Assembly (NCBI GenBank): GCA_025558075.1
Contig: JAHLKF010000036.1
Location: 62,001 to 126,000 of the forward strand
Direction of reading: 5' to 3'
DNA length: 64,000 bases
Origin: Gaertneriomyces semiglobifer
Lineage: Eukaryota > Chytridiomycota > Chytridiomycetes > Spizellomycetales > Spizellomycetaceae
This document shows positions 21,595 to 35,500 of this stretch, in pieces. The position numbers were made by a program, and so were the translations under genes. The number at the start of each line of letters is the position of its first letter. The stretch's first letter is position 1. Below the pieces are notes generated by a model. It saw nothing but the letters and a program-made list of their open reading frames with translations, did not search any database and had not been told where the DNA came from.

Positions 21595-22101
21595 GTCACT
21601 CTTGCTCTTTCCTTCGATGCCATTGATGTTCACCATTTGAAAAGGGAAAAGCAGCAATGCACCACGAAGTATTATCAGGTAAAGGAGTGCATATATGCAG
21701 GAGTATATGTTGTACGAGACATTGCTGGGCAGCTGAAAAGCTACATTCTGTTGTAAGGGGGTCCCGGTGACATACACGTCATAGGGATACCCTAACCAGG
21801 GCGCGCGCTATGACATGGGTTCTTATCCATATCAGCGCATACATGTGCGTCATGTGCCCCATGAGCACGTGACCCATGTGACTGGGTGCCCTAACACCTG
21901 ACACGTGATCTTTTCCGTCGGGTGGTTCTCTTATGCCGGGCATTCAACTGTACTCTTAGAACCTTAGACTTGAATACACATAAGCTTATTAGAAGGACCA
22001 GAGCCTCAGCAGGATCCTCTGCAACACATTCCACTGACCTACACTGTTGCTCCTTGTGACCTAAATCAGGAATGCCTGGTCATCATCGAAAGAATGGTTT
22101 G
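21595..22101 (+). pseudogene. Open reading frame of unknown origin split by solo LTR insertion
   Basis: On the plus strand 21595-21748 reads without stops (start KVTLALSFDAIDVHHLKREK), and the frame resumes at 22027-22031 onward (PLTYTVAPCDLNQECLV) to a TGA near 22099. Ignoring the LTR and one copy of the 5-bp target duplication keeps the frame continuous. This suggests the element landed in a coding or recently coding stretch. I recognise no family; the minus strand is also open across part of it, so the coding strand is not certain. Confidence 0.4.
21749..22026. mobile_element. Solo LTR of a retrotransposon, 278 bp, with 5-bp target-site duplication
   Basis: The segment starts TGTTG and ends CAACA, the perfect short inverted ends of a retroviral-type LTR, and is flanked by an identical 5-bp direct repeat CATTC (21744-21748 and 22027-22031). 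No internal gag/pol sequence is present, so this is a solo LTR left by LTR-LTR recombination. It is CpG-rich (about 12 CpG in 278 bp), in contrast to the surrounding DNA. Superfamily (Copia or Gypsy) cannot be decided from the LTR alone; the TGTTG...CAACA ends are common in Copia elements. Orientation is unknown. Confidence 0.87.
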
Positions 22102-23595
22102 ATATCAAGAAGGTATCCTATGTTGAATATAAGTTTGAATCCATTGTATTGTATGTTTACCTTCCTATTTGCCAGGAGAGAGCTTGGGACAAGTCCTTCT
22201 CACAAATCTGATCTGTTATCAGGTCTGGCATCTTTCCACAGAAGCTTTTATCTAGGTACCTCCTTCCCAAATGATCCAACATAGACCATGCTATGTCAGC
22301 AACATTGAAAACCAGTCAGCTCAATGTCTTCCAACATCCTGAAAACCAACCCTCCAAATAGTTTCAAACTTAATTTGGAAACTGCACTCACAGAAAATTT
22401 GTGCAGCTCAGCAGGTGCTTCACTTTTGTCTTCATTTTTTTTCTGGTGGATTAGATTCTCGGTTATTCTCATTGCTCACTCTCCAGTAAGGTAAACATAT
22501 CTTTTGGAAGTGCACCAATGGCAGGACAATACAAAGTGGTGTGGCATTATGAGAATAGAGAGCTTCAAGCACCATTGAACCTTGGTGTGGTATCTTATTA
22601 CTTGAATCTACTGGTGGCAAATCCAATGGACCTGTAGAATTTGCATGTTGACCCATCCTATCTACAACTTGTACAGTCATTAGTCATTTGGATTTTAAAA
22701 ATACCATGCATTTAACTCTAACCATATGACAAATATTGATGGCAAATGCAGTTTTGCAAATGTAAGCTGCCAATGAAAACTACTGCTTTTTCAACTTGAG
22801 TGGAGGTTTCTTGATCTCACAATGTTTCTTCACAATACTTACAGGAAGAGTGATGTGCATTGTGACACATGACCTTGATGATTGGGTACATCTTCACACC
22901 TTAGTATACTATCTTTCTTATTACCTTTCTCTGTCAATGCTTCAACAAAATCACAACTCATCATTCTTGGTGTACACATGTTGATGTTTGTCATCAAGTT
23001 GGAAAAAGCGTGGGCACTAACCCACAAAGGTATGACCCACAACGGCATAGTCATTCTTGATCTAGCGGTTGAAGAGTGATGATTATCTCAACGGCATTTT
23101 TTTAAGGATTCCGATGCAACTCGTGGAAGTGAAATGGGGTGCGCAAAGTCCGTCCGACTCACCAAGGAAACACACCGTGCTGTGTTGGCCGAAACGACGT
23201 ACAAAATACGCTGGATCCTTTACTCAAAGGTGAAGCAAATGCTGTGCGTTGCATACAACAAATTGAAGAGTTAGAGACAAAGATATACCAGTAGTTTGCT
23301 AGGCTGCTGAAAGATGGTCCATATCCAATTGACCCTACAATTTGTGCCGTAGACAAAGAGCGCCTATTCTTCTTGGCTGAGCCTTGAAACCGACACTCTG
23401 TGGAAATGGCACCGGCCAGTCAAGGCCCGACTACCCTATTATATATACGTTCACCGCAACCACCATTGACAATGCCAAAACCTTGGAACTACGCATATCG
23501 ATAACACTTGGTTCTTGCTCCCGACGCGTTCTTCGCCGTACGCGTTATTAGCAGGTTCAACGATGTTGCGGTAATTGGAATCTTTTGGAGAGGAG

Positions 23596-26500
23596 ATGTC
23601 CGTGCAAGACTGGGTCATAGAAGCGGTTCACCCGTATTTTCGGAGTGGTGACCGTGCAGCTCTAAGTTCGGCTTTGGACGCCCACGCTTTCGAACAGTTC
23701 ATTGTTGCTCGCAACATCCAACTGATCTTCGTCTATCAAGATACCCAAGTATGTACAGACGGCTATTCCTTGACAACATGGGTGACGGCTAGAATGTATC
23801 TAATGGAATATTCAGGACGGCTCTTACAAGGTTGTACATGGTCTCCCCGATGCGGTCAAAGAGGCTCAGTTCTGCGTTGCGGTTGCCAAAGCACGTCCTG
23901 TTGAAATTAGCACCAATAACGTGCAGGAGATACTGCAAATACACCCATTGCGGACATCACCTACCTCTTCTCTGTACCATGCCATCCACGACGTCTTCGC
24001 TCCGCTGCTTCTCAGGTACACATACATTATCAACTGCGCCTCGTGCACGTGCTAATTATATTGAAGACACTCCGATACGGGGCTGGACGAGAAACTGAAG
24101 CATTTACTGGCTGAGTTAGATGCCGGGCTAGCCATGTCCCTGCGCGATACAGCGAGGGGTAAGGAGAGCCGAAGCACAGGTGCCAGGCGTACCATTCTCA
24201 TTCTACCCTATTACTCTAACGCCTTCCGTGATAGCAGACGCTGATGAGAATATCAATGGGATTATGAGCTTGCAGGATGAGTGGGACTTTTGGGAGAGAA
24301 ACGCAGTTCAGGATGAGGCATGTGACATGACACATTCCCAGGCAGCGAAATGCATTAATTAATAATACGGCGTATGCAGGCACCTCAAGCACGCGCGCGA
24401 GCCTTTTTAGATGGCCTTCGTCCTATTAAAGATGCCTTCGATAGTCTGAGTTCGATTCCCATCTCGGAAATGCCAGATTTCCTAGCGTGCCTACAGGATA
24501 ACTTGGATGATCTATGGTATGCTTGCTTCGTATTTCTGTTGCCACGGCGACTTGATTGGTACTGAACCTGCGACCCAGGAGAGTGGATTCGTTTTTGTAT
24601 CCGGAAGGCCGAATGAGACATCTCTTAAACCTTTTGACGGATCAACTTGTCGGTTACGTCCAAGAGCAGCTGCTGCCCTTCAACGTGATGATTGAACCCT
24701 TAGATCGAATTGAACCGTGCATTAGAGCTGGCATTTCCGTTTGCGCCGATTGGGCCTCTGCCACTACATCTCTTACGGCTCGAATATGGCCTTACTACAC
24801 TCTGCATCCCTGGAATGCTCCGTCATTCAAACATGATGACTGCGATCGTCTAAAAGAACGGCTTTCCGAGGTTTTACGCACTATTTCTTTCCGTTAATGC
24901 ATTCGGCGATCTGACCGATGCGTGTCTATCCCTAGATCCTGTCACTTAAAGCAACCCATGGCCTCATTGTGGAGCTGCTGCAGTTTGATGACCAACGTGA
25001 GCTAAACATTGACGACAAACTGGAGGCCTTTGGCTCTGTGAATGCTCTATTAACAAATCGGCATTCCGAAAGTCGTTGGAGGGTAAGTCGTCGTGGGTAG
25101 AACTCTAGAACTCCACCTAATCTCGTTCCAATTGTGGGGACAACCAGGCAGCTGTAGCTCGTTACTACAATGACATCGAACGCGTCGAACAACGGGCCGC
25201 GTTGCAACTCAGATCAATATTCGCAAACTTGCATGGCACCCCTAGCCAACTAGTGCGAGAGTTTCAACGCTATGCCGAACTTGTCAAGCGCACATCAGTT
25301 GCCAAGCATCTGGGTAATTAAAGAAGGCAATGTTAGTTGGTACACCTCGTAACGCCGTCCTTTTCCTATAGAGCTCGAACGTGAGGCGTTAGTCAGCCAG
25401 TTACTGGCGGCACTTCGCGCTATGCGTACCGAATTTCATGAACGCGTCCGTGAGGCTAAAGTAAGAGTCATGATCAAAACTTAATGAGCGCCGTCTAAGT
25501 TCTGGTCGGAACGTTAGGAATCCAAAGGGAAAAACGTTCCTGTTGCTGTTCACCAGATTGTTTGGGCGCAGCAAAGCATCCTCAAGGTGATCAGTAGCTT
25601 CCAATGCCATCTCTGTGAGTCTAAGCCTTCTGACCATTCGTCGCGCAGCTGGATGACATTGGTGACTTTGTCAGAGACTGCATCGGTGGAGCCGAAACGT
25701 ATGAAGCTGCGGCCCAAGAGCTGTCCCACGAACTCCAAGCGTACGCGAGCGAGCAATTTACACGGTGGGCGTCTGCTGTGGAAGCTGTTGCCGAGGATCG
25801 TTCCAACCCGCTTGCAACAGTGGCGACCGCTGGCATATTAGATCTGGATCTTAGGGACGGCCGTCTACATGTACGGTACAACGATGAGTTGATTACTTTT
25901 GTGAGAGAAGTGCGGCAACTCCTTGCCCTTGGTTTTTCAATTCCAGCACAATTGCAGCGCCTGGCAGATGACGCTCAAAGATTTTATAGGCACGCAGTAG
26001 TGCTAAAGCAAATTGCCCATTTTTACAACAATATCGGTCAAGAAATGCTCCCTTCTCAACAAGCGATGCTTCTTGACCTGGCGCTGGATTTCGAACGCCT
26101 GGTGAAAAATTCTGCTGCTGCTGCTGCGAATGATGGCGACGGAATATATGCAGGTTCAAGTGAGCCGAAAGGGCTGGACAAGTACGTTGCGCGGGTCCAA
26201 GCCGCGGCGAATAAGCTTACTGAAGCCAATCGAAAGTTGCGGAAGTATCATGAGCTCATCCGTGAACGTGTGGTTGGTTTAATGGGGGTGCATCTAATCC
26301 GCAATCAACAACAATGGAAAGACGGACTTGCTGCAGTTCGCGGGATAATACATGACGTACAAGAAAACAACCTCCGACCTGAGGATACTCTGGCGTGGCG
26401 AGTACATTGGGACTACCAACTGTACAAATCACTTGAGTATCAGTATCGGACAGGCTTGGAAACCCTCAGTGAAGACCTGCCAGAGATGAAGGTGGACATG

Positions 26501-29500
26501 ATTTTTAAAAACCAACGGCTTCAATACAGACCGTCATTTGAAGAAATTCGTGCGAAATACTACCGTGAGATAAAGAAGTACATCAGCATCCCTTCGTCCT
26601 TTCGAGGCTTAGCAGACAATAGGATTTTTGAACATATGGCTGAGCAAAGCATTGATGCGCTGGGTCCAGTGTACGAACGAACAGAAGAACTTTTTGGCAA
26701 TTTGAACAAAGTCATCGAGCAGTTCAAGGATTGGCTGGTTTTGGGAAGTATAGATCTTGACGAATATGTGACGGAGGCTTTGACGAGTGTACCTGACTTC
26801 GAATCCGCCTTCAAAGCTCTCAAAGCGAAGGGAAGGGAGGCGGAACAGTTACCTACAGATATACGTATCGGTTGTGTCGTTGTATCCGCCGCCCCAGTAA
26901 AGGCCACAATCGACGACCATCTACAGCGACTCTTCGATGCAATGTTGGCCGCATTGCGTAGATCCGTTACGAAAATAATTTCAGAAATTGATGATTTCGT
27001 GCGAAATGGAACCCACATACTCTCGAATCGTCCTCAAACGATGGCGGAAGTTGGAGAGGCGTACGCACAGCATGCCCAACTTTCAAGCGCTAAGGGGTCT
27101 ATTGAGACCCATCTCGCAGATATTGAGGCCCGGAACAAGCTTCTGAAATCTGTGGCAGGCGCTGATGTGGACTCCTCGGATATGCAGGCGCGATGGTCAA
27201 AGTTGGAAATACTGCTAGAAAGTCATGAACTGATGGTCAAGGAACAAGTTGATGTCCTGCAAGAACAAATAAAGGTGCGGAAGCAGATGTTTCAAACAGA
27301 CCTTGAAAAGTTCAAGGTTCGATGGCAACAACTACAACCAAAACCGAACGAGCTTCAAGTACCAGGGACAGCATTGAAGGCAGTACAGTACATTACTGAG
27401 CGGCTGGTGGAAATTTCAGAATTGCGAAAAGCCGCAAACTCTTTATCAAGTGACACAGTTCATTTTCATACCGAGCATCTTGATTTATCAGATCTAGACG
27501 CGCTAGAGCATGATATTAGCGTCTCGGAACGTTCGTGGAAGTTACTCGTCGATTTTGAATTGGAGTTAGAATCGCTTATGCGAGAAGATTGGATATCATT
27601 CCGCAATAAAGTCCATATTTTTGAAGACCTGCTGAATGGATGGAGTGAGAAGCTACGTGGCAACTCCACTGATGCAATTACTGCGCACATACAACGTACA
27701 ATTGACTTGCATCGAGACGCAGCGCCGATTTTCAAGTTCATGCGGGGAGATAACTGGACAGCCGAGCATTGGGCCGAATTATACCGGATAGCTTCCATCC
27801 CTCCGACGACATCGATATCCGATCTGACGTTTGGCCACATCTTAACATCAAAAGATGCAGTCCTAGCACAGTTGAACCAAGTACAGGAGCTGAACCGTCG
27901 TGCTCAAGGTGAAATCATGATCCGCGAGGCTCTCGAAGAATTGGATATTTGGGCTGCCAGTGCTACCTTAAACCTCACCGACTACCGCGATGCGGCCGAC
28001 CGGCAACTTCAAATCATCCGCGATTGGAAGGAGACGTTAACGCAAGTGGGTGATAACCAATCCCTTCTTCAGTCACTAAAAGATTCGCCTTATTTTGGTC
28101 ATTTCGCGGAAAAAGCCGCTGGGTGGGAGAAGAAGCTGATCACTATTGACGACAGTCTCCGTAACCTCAACTTAATTCAGAGGAAGTGGGTGTATTTGGA
28201 ACCAATCTTTAATCGTGGAAGTTTGCCAAATGAACTGCATCGCTTCAAGCGTATAGACAGTGATTTTCGCAGCATACTAGAGCATATCGAGCGCGACACC
28301 CGTGTGGTCTCAGTTCTGTCTTACTCAGGACTTAGGGAAATTCTTCTCACGCTTCTGGATCAGCTAGATAGATGTCAAAAGGCACTGAACGAGTTTCTCG
28401 AACTGAAACGTTCCAAATTTCCCCGGTTTTACTTCATTGGTGATGAGGATTTACTAGAAATCCTTGGACAAGCAAAAGACCCCAATGTTATCCAAGCGCA
28501 TTTAAAAAAGCTGTTCGCGGGCGTGCATGAAGTGGTATTCGATCAAGAAGTGAAGTATATCTCCGCGATCAGGAGCTTAGTGGGTGAGACTGTACCTCTC
28601 CGCAATCAGGTGGAGATAACGAACGATGTCGAAGACTGGCTTGCTCATTTGGCCGACGAGATGCAGCATACCTTGAAGCGGATGATGCGGGATTGCTTGA
28701 AGGTTACGGACATCTTCCAATATCCTTTACAAATTCTCACCCTGTGCGAATATGTTCACTTTACTGCCAATGTTGAAGAAGCGCTTAATAGCGAGGGCGA
28801 TCTCGCGGGACTGCAACGGGATTTACAAACGCGTGTCAATGAGTATACCACGTTCGACTTCTCCGTCATTGAGGACCCCAGCGAACGGGCAGTTACTCAC
28901 GTGAAAGTCAAATCACTCATATTGGACACCATTCACTTCATTGATGTTCTTCAGCAGTTACGGAAGGAGAAAGTTACCTCAGTTGCCGACTGGGGCTGGG
29001 AGCGGCAATTAAGATTTTACTTGGATGACCTAGGCGACTGTATCGTTCGCATGGGAAGTGCCCAGTTCGCCTACACGTTTGAATATCAAGGAAATCCCCC
29101 GAAGTTGGTGCACACGCCTTTAACCGACAAGTGTTATCTTACCCTCACGCAAGCCCTGGCTAGCGGTTTCGGCGGAAATCCGTTTGGTCCCGCCGGAACA
29201 GGAAAAACTGAGTCCGTAAAGGCGCTTGGGGTGTTATTTGGACGACAAGTACTTGTTTTCAACTGTGATGAAGGCATCGACTACCAGAGTATGGGACGGA
29301 TTTTCGTCGGACTAATCAAATGCGGTGCATGGGGCTGCTTTGACGAATTTAATCGTTTGGACGAAGCCGTTCTGTCTGCCGTATCCCAGCAGATCCAACT
29401 CATCCAAGCAGCGCTGAAGTCGGGTGCACGCTCGGTGAAACTATTGGAACAAGATGTAGATCTTGACTTGAACTCAGGGATCTTTGTAACGTTGAATCCT

Positions 29501-32500
29501 GCAGGAAAGGGCTATGGAGGTCGTCAGAAGCTCCCCGACAACCTAAAGCAGTTGTTCAGGTCAGTTGCGATGACCCATCCCGAGAACGAACTCATTTCCG
29601 AGGTGATCCTTTTTGCGGAAGGTTTCAGAAATGCTCGAGAGTTGGGGCGGAAGATAGTGGCCATATTCACCCTTTGCAAGCAATTGATGTCCAAACAGCA
29701 ACATTACGATTGGGGTCTTCGCCCGCTCAAAGCGGTCTTGGGACAAGCTGGACAACTTCTCCAAGAGGAGCTACGCCTTGCCGCGGCGAATGCCAAGAGA
29801 GAGGCAGTAATTTGTGTAAAAGCATTGCGACTGAATACGCTTTCGAAATTGACCTTTCAAGATTCTCAGCGCTTTCATTCCTTGTTGAACGACGTCTTCC
29901 CTGACGTACCACTAGAAGACGTGGATTTTGGTCAGTTGACACGGGCTGTTGAAGAAGCGTACGACGAGCTTGGCTTCGTATTCATACGGGCTCAAGCAGA
30001 GAAGGTTTATCAACTCCACCAAGCTTGTCGTCAAAGAATGGGAGTTGTTGTGGTTGGGCCATCAGGATCAGGGAAGAGCATATTATGGCAACTGCTGGGG
30101 AGAGCCTGGCAGACGCTCGGACTAACGCTTCACAAACATATCGTTAATCCCAAGGCCATTGAACGGTCCACCCTTCTGGGGCGAATGGACCCAGACACGC
30201 GCGAGTGGTTCGACGGAGTTATCACCCACGCCTCGCGCCAGGCAGTGAAAGAGACTAGTAACGCATATACTTGGATAATATGCGATGGCGATGTTGACCC
30301 CGAGTGGGTCGAATCACTAAATTCAGTCCTTGACGATAATCGGCTGTTGACTCTGCCGAACGGAGAGCGAATTCAATTCGGGCCGAATGTGAACTTCATT
30401 TTCGAAACCCATAATTTGAAATTTGCGTCTCCAGCCACTGTGAGTCGTATGGGAATGATATATCTTTCCGATGAATCCTTAGACGTACGTGCCCTTGTGA
30501 GCAAATGGGCAAAAGAGAACGGCTTGGATGCTGGTTCTCCAGCACTATCATGGATTGACGAGCTTTTTTACACTACACTCGATGCTGCTGCAGCAAGTGA
30601 TCAGCATGCTGTCCCTGTAAGCAAAATTGGCTTAGCCCGCGCAGCCTTGTCGCATGTTCGTGTTTGCCCCACGCGCACGGCCTTTCTGTATGGATTGATT
30701 CGCGGATTTACTGCCCACATGTATCCGGCAGGCAAGTCCCAGTTCGCCAACGAGACCCTCGCACAAGCCAAGGAGCCGTCTCCGAATCCCAAAAAGGCAT
30801 TGGATTACTTTGTAGACGCAGATGGCCACCTTGCAATGTACCAACATAAGGGCGTCGCGGCCAGATCCGAAAACGAAGTCGACAATATCGATTGTCTTCC
30901 AATAGTGGAGACCACAGATATCACCAAATATGAAGACACACTGATGCCCTGGCTGACGACTGGGGAACCCTGCCTACTCGTGGGCCCAGAAGGTTCTGGG
31001 AAGCATACCATCTTGAGGCTATGCTTTAGCAAGGTGCCGGGAGTGACGGTGGTGACAATTCACTGTAGCGCCCAGACGCGTTCGTCCCACATAATTCAGC
31101 GTCTTACTCAAGCGTGCACCAGTTCACAAACCACCGCTGGTCGGATCCTTCGTCCGAAAGATTCGGATAGGCTCATCCTGTATCTCAAGGATGTTAATCT
31201 TCCGAAACCCGACAAGTATGACACCGTGGAACTCGTACAATTCTTACAGCAGCTCCTCACTTACAAAGGTTTCTATGACACACACCTGGAATGGATAACT
31301 GTTGAAAATATCCAGGTTGTGGCCACTATGAATCCTTCAGGTGCCTTAGGAAAGCACCAGCTGTCCACCAGGTTCACATCTATCGTTAACCTGTGTCACG
31401 TCTCATATCAAGACTTGGACCACCTTCAAGTGGTCTACCAAACCTTCATCGGATACGTACTGGAAAACAGACTACCAGCCCATCCGGTTTGGAGTTCGGC
31501 AGCTAATCGCTCTCGATTGGTGGCGTCTATGATGAGTATATACGGAAGCCTTACGAAGAGATTTACGCGAGACATGCAGCCGCACTATGTATTCTCCCCG
31601 CGGGATCTTTCTAGATGGGTCGTTGGCCTTGGCCGCTACGAAATAGGTGCCCCTGAAGCCGATGAGCTTCTGGCGGCTTTTACATACGAAGCAGCCCGGC
31701 TGTTTGAGGACCGCTTGGTAGACACCAAAGCAAAGGAAATGTTTCGGCAGGACTTTTGGACCGTCATGCAGCGTGACTGGGAATATCGTGCTGAGTCGAC
31801 TGACTACATATGGACGACCATATCAGGACAGGAAGCGCCTCGTGGCAAGCGCTTGTGCCGCCAGTCAGTGGCAGATTACAAAGAGGAAGTCTTGAAAACT
31901 CTCAAGTACTACGAGCGAGATTGTGGAACGCTCAACGTATGCTTGGTCCCTGAAGTGTTGATGCATTGCGCCCATGTCGAACATGCCCTTGGGCAGTCGG
32001 GAGCGTCAGTATTATTGGCTGGGCGACCGGGCATGGGCCGTTTAGCAACCGTACACCTTGTTGCCTGCATCTTGAAGTTACGAGTGTTTTCGTTGAATAT
32101 GGGAAGAAACTATGATGGTAAATCGTTCATTACTGACGTGAAAGCACTTCTTGCCATAGCTGGCGTGCAGGGCGAACGTGTAATTTGTGTACTGGAGGAC
32201 CACCATCTGGTGAAGCCGTCGTTCATAGAATATGTGAACAGTTTGCTCAGCGGCGGCGAAATACCAGGATTATATACCTCGGATGAAATTGAGGCAATAT
32301 TGGCATCATTGAAAGAGCAGTATTCACAAGAAGGCTTTCGGGGTACCTTACTGGAGTATTTTACCACTCGGATACAAAAAATGCTGCACTTCGCGTTAGT
32401 CTTCGACTGCTCCGCGCCAGACTTCGGTAGTATATGTCAAGCCAATCCGGCGATCTATGCACGTTGTCAGATGCTTTGGAAGACCACGTTCAGTTCTGAC

Positions 32501-35500
32501 ACTTATGTTCTTTTGGCGGAAGAGTATTTTGTCAGTCGCAGTTCTCTCGCCCAGCTCGATCGTCACAAAGAAATCATTGGGCACATGTTGAAGGTTCACA
32601 CCGGTGTCGGTGGTGTACCACGTCAGTTTAGTGATTTCTTGCGCAACTACGAGCGAGTTTACTCTGAGCACTTCCAAACGCTCACTCAAAAGCAACAATA
32701 TCTGCAAGGCGGCCTTTCAAAAATGGCGGAAGCTGCCGCATTTGTGGACCGGCTATCCGAAGAGGCCGAAACGCAAGAGAAAGAATTAGCTAAGAAACAA
32801 CGCGAGGCTGATACAGCCTTGAAGTTGATCACAGACAGCATGGTGAAAGCGTCCGAACAGAAGAAGGAGATGGAGGATCTCAGCGCGAAGCTCGCCAAAG
32901 AAGAATCGAATCTTACGAAACGGAAGGCGGCTATAGAGGTAGAGCTTGCCGAGGTCGAACCTATTGTAAAGAAATCTAAAGAAGCGGTGGGGGAGATACG
33001 ACCCGAGAGCCTAACCGAAATCCGGTCATTACGTGCGCCACCCCCTGCCATTAGAGATGTGCTGGAAGGTGTGTTACGGATTATGGGAATTCTTGATATG
33101 TCTTGGAACAGCATGAAGGCGTTTCTCGGCAAAAGAACGGTAAAGGATGAGATCTTGAATTTCGAAGCTCGAAATGTAAGCAGACAAGCCCGAGAGTCCG
33201 TACAAGAGTTACTGCGAGAGAAACGGGAGTCTTTCGAGGAAACGAATATTAAGCGAGTGTCAGTTGCTGCGGCACCTTTAGCGATGTGGGTCAAAGCAAA
33301 CCTTCAGTATGCAGCTATTTTGGACAGAATTGCTCCGCTTGAAGCAGACTTGGTCAGCTTAACGACATCTTTGGAGGCGTCTCGTCGTCGTCTTGATGAC
33401 CTCCAACAGGCGCTCTCAGAAGTGGATACTAAGGTTGCTTCCCTAAAGGACGACTTTGCAGCCAAAACAAGAGATGCTGAAGTATTACGACTCGGACTAC
33501 AGAAGGCGCAAGCAACAATGCAAAGTGCCCAGTCATTGCTGGGAAAACTCGCTGGTGAGGGCCACCGATGGCAGGCGCAGATGAAGGGAACATCGGATGC
33601 ACTGGCTGCTCTACCCATAGACACACTGCTGGGGTCAGCTTTCGTCAATTACTTAGGGTCGGCGCCTGAAGATGCTCGCACAGCATTTTCCACCGAGTGG
33701 TCGAAAATGGTTGGCATTACGGAATTTTCATTCCGGCGACTTATGGCTTCTGAAAGTGAGCAGCTTGTATGGAAATCCCAGGGACTTCCACCTGATTACC
33801 TGTCCGTGGAAAATGCGGTGATCATTCTCAATAGTACTCGTTGTCCGTTGATAATTGATCCAACAGGCCAAGCAGGCCGCTGGCTCCAGTTAAATCTGAC
33901 TGCGAATGGTAAGAAACCCGAGTTTATTAACCACCACGACGATAACTTTCCGAGATCCCTGGAGCTGGCTGTGCGTTTCGGCAAAACTTTAATCCTACAG
34001 GAAGTGACGCACTTGGAACCGTTTTTATATCCATTGCTCCGACAAGAATTTCATAGAATGGGACCTAGGACCACAGTTTCGATTGGCGACAGAGTGGTGG
34101 ACTATAATGAGAATTTTCGTCTATTTCTGCTGACACGACAACCTTCTTTCACTGTTACACCGGATGCAGTTGGCTTGATTAATGTCGTGAATTTCACGGT
34201 TACGCGGGCGGGCCTTGCCGACCAACTTCTTGGGCTAGTCCTGCAACATGAAAAGCCCGAGTTGGAGTCACAAATGATTCAGTTACTGCAGAAGGAACGT
34301 GAAATGAAGATACAATTGACCGAATTGGAAGAGGCATTACTGCGAGAACTGGCTAATTCGCATGGCAACATCCTGGAGAACGAGTCTCTCATCAACTCGC
34401 TTAACGAAACTCGCGACAAGAGCGCAATTATTGAACACAGTTTGGATGAATCCCGACATTTGCAAGCTGAACTGGATGCCGAACGCGACAAATATGCGTT
34501 GCTGTCGGTGTTTGGAAGCCGGGTCTATTTCGTGCTGACTAAACTTTGCCTGGTAAATCACATGTATCGTTTCTCACTCTCCTCATTTCTGGGCTTGTTT
34601 GGTAAGGCGTTACAAGAGGACGATGGATCAGGCAGCCGAAGAGAGGAAACCGACGTTCGAGTTGCGGACTTGATGGGACGTTTGCAAAAGCTGGTTTACC
34701 AATGGACGGCACGTTCCCTTCTAAAGTCTCACCGGTACATGTTTGCGCTGTATTTCGCACATGAACTTTATCCGGCCTTGTTTCAGGCGAATGAGTGGGA
34801 CCATTTTGGTGGAGAGATAGTGGCAAGTGATGACACCGCTCAAACTGTTCCCTCGTGGGTCCCTCGAGAGCGCCTGTCAGCTTTCCAGCAGCTTATGGTA
34901 ATTGATGCACGTGTGGTCTTTGGTTACGGTCGCACTAATAATGTTTGAAAGGCCAACGCTCCTTTCTTGGCGGCCCTCATGGTTTCCAGCGAGTCCAGTA
35001 CCTGGGACAGGTGGGTGCGGAGTCCCACACCGGAGTCAGAGATCCCCTCGAACAAATTAAGGTGGGACTGCTTCAATCTCAGATACCGGTTGCGCCACAG
35101 TGCCTGACTTGTGTCGTTGACAGCGGCTTTCAACGTGTCTTACTTATTCAAGCAGTCAGACCTGATCGACTTTTACAAGCGGGTAGGTCATTTTCGCTGA
35201 CTGCATGACGCAAAATTCTTACTCGTTGTCTTCAGTCGGGAAGTTTTGTTGTAGCGCTCTGAAATTACCAGACCTGTCGCCGTTATCAGCTAGCGTGGAC
35301 GCCATCTGCAACGAAACCCAACCTCATCAGCCTGTATTGTTCATAATCACTGCTGGTGTTGACCCAACACAAGAGATTGCTGAGGCGGCATCTCGAATGT
35401 TGTCATCTGGCACACTTCATCAGGTTTGGAAGAAATGACCGCATGTGCCAGCTTGTGCATATACTCACTTACCTCTGAAGATTGCCATGGGCCAAGGGCA

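Larger units (their letters stand above)
19276..23595. other. Gene-poor region containing a CpG-depleted AT-rich island (about 19.62-23.04 kb)
   Basis: No intact gene. From about 19620 to 23040 the DNA is AT-rich and poor in CpG: I count about 13-14 CpG in the ~1.7 kb from 20041 to 21740, whereas flanking genes have several per 60 bases. Short frames without recognisable domains persist on both strands, some with plausible splice sites, as in decayed transposon genes. Clear examples are minus-strand stretches ending at 20852 (NMLGEKMYGAETEWLRAHV) and around 22160-22300 (AWSMLDHLGRRYLDKSF), and a plus-strand stretch 21595-21753. CpG loss with TpG/CpA gain fits long-term cytosine methylation of a repeat. 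The last ~500 bp, normal in CpG, should hold the DYNC2H1 promoter. Confidence 0.6.

Noticed and set aside
21387..21777. Minus-strand open frames as an intact transposase
   Set aside because: Pieces are short and in different frames, and the plus strand is open over part of the same DNA; no transposase motif recognised.
24306..24379. GT donor (GTTCAG) for DYNC2H1 intron 4
   Set aside because: In frame, but it has poor consensus and shortens a segment whose length matches orthologues better with the GC donor; kept as the alternative.
24445..24470. tRNA T-loop-like sequence (GAGTTCGATTCCCATCTC)
   Set aside because: It lies within a DYNC2H1 exon in the conserved reading frame, and no acceptor stem, D-arm or anticodon arm can be paired around it.
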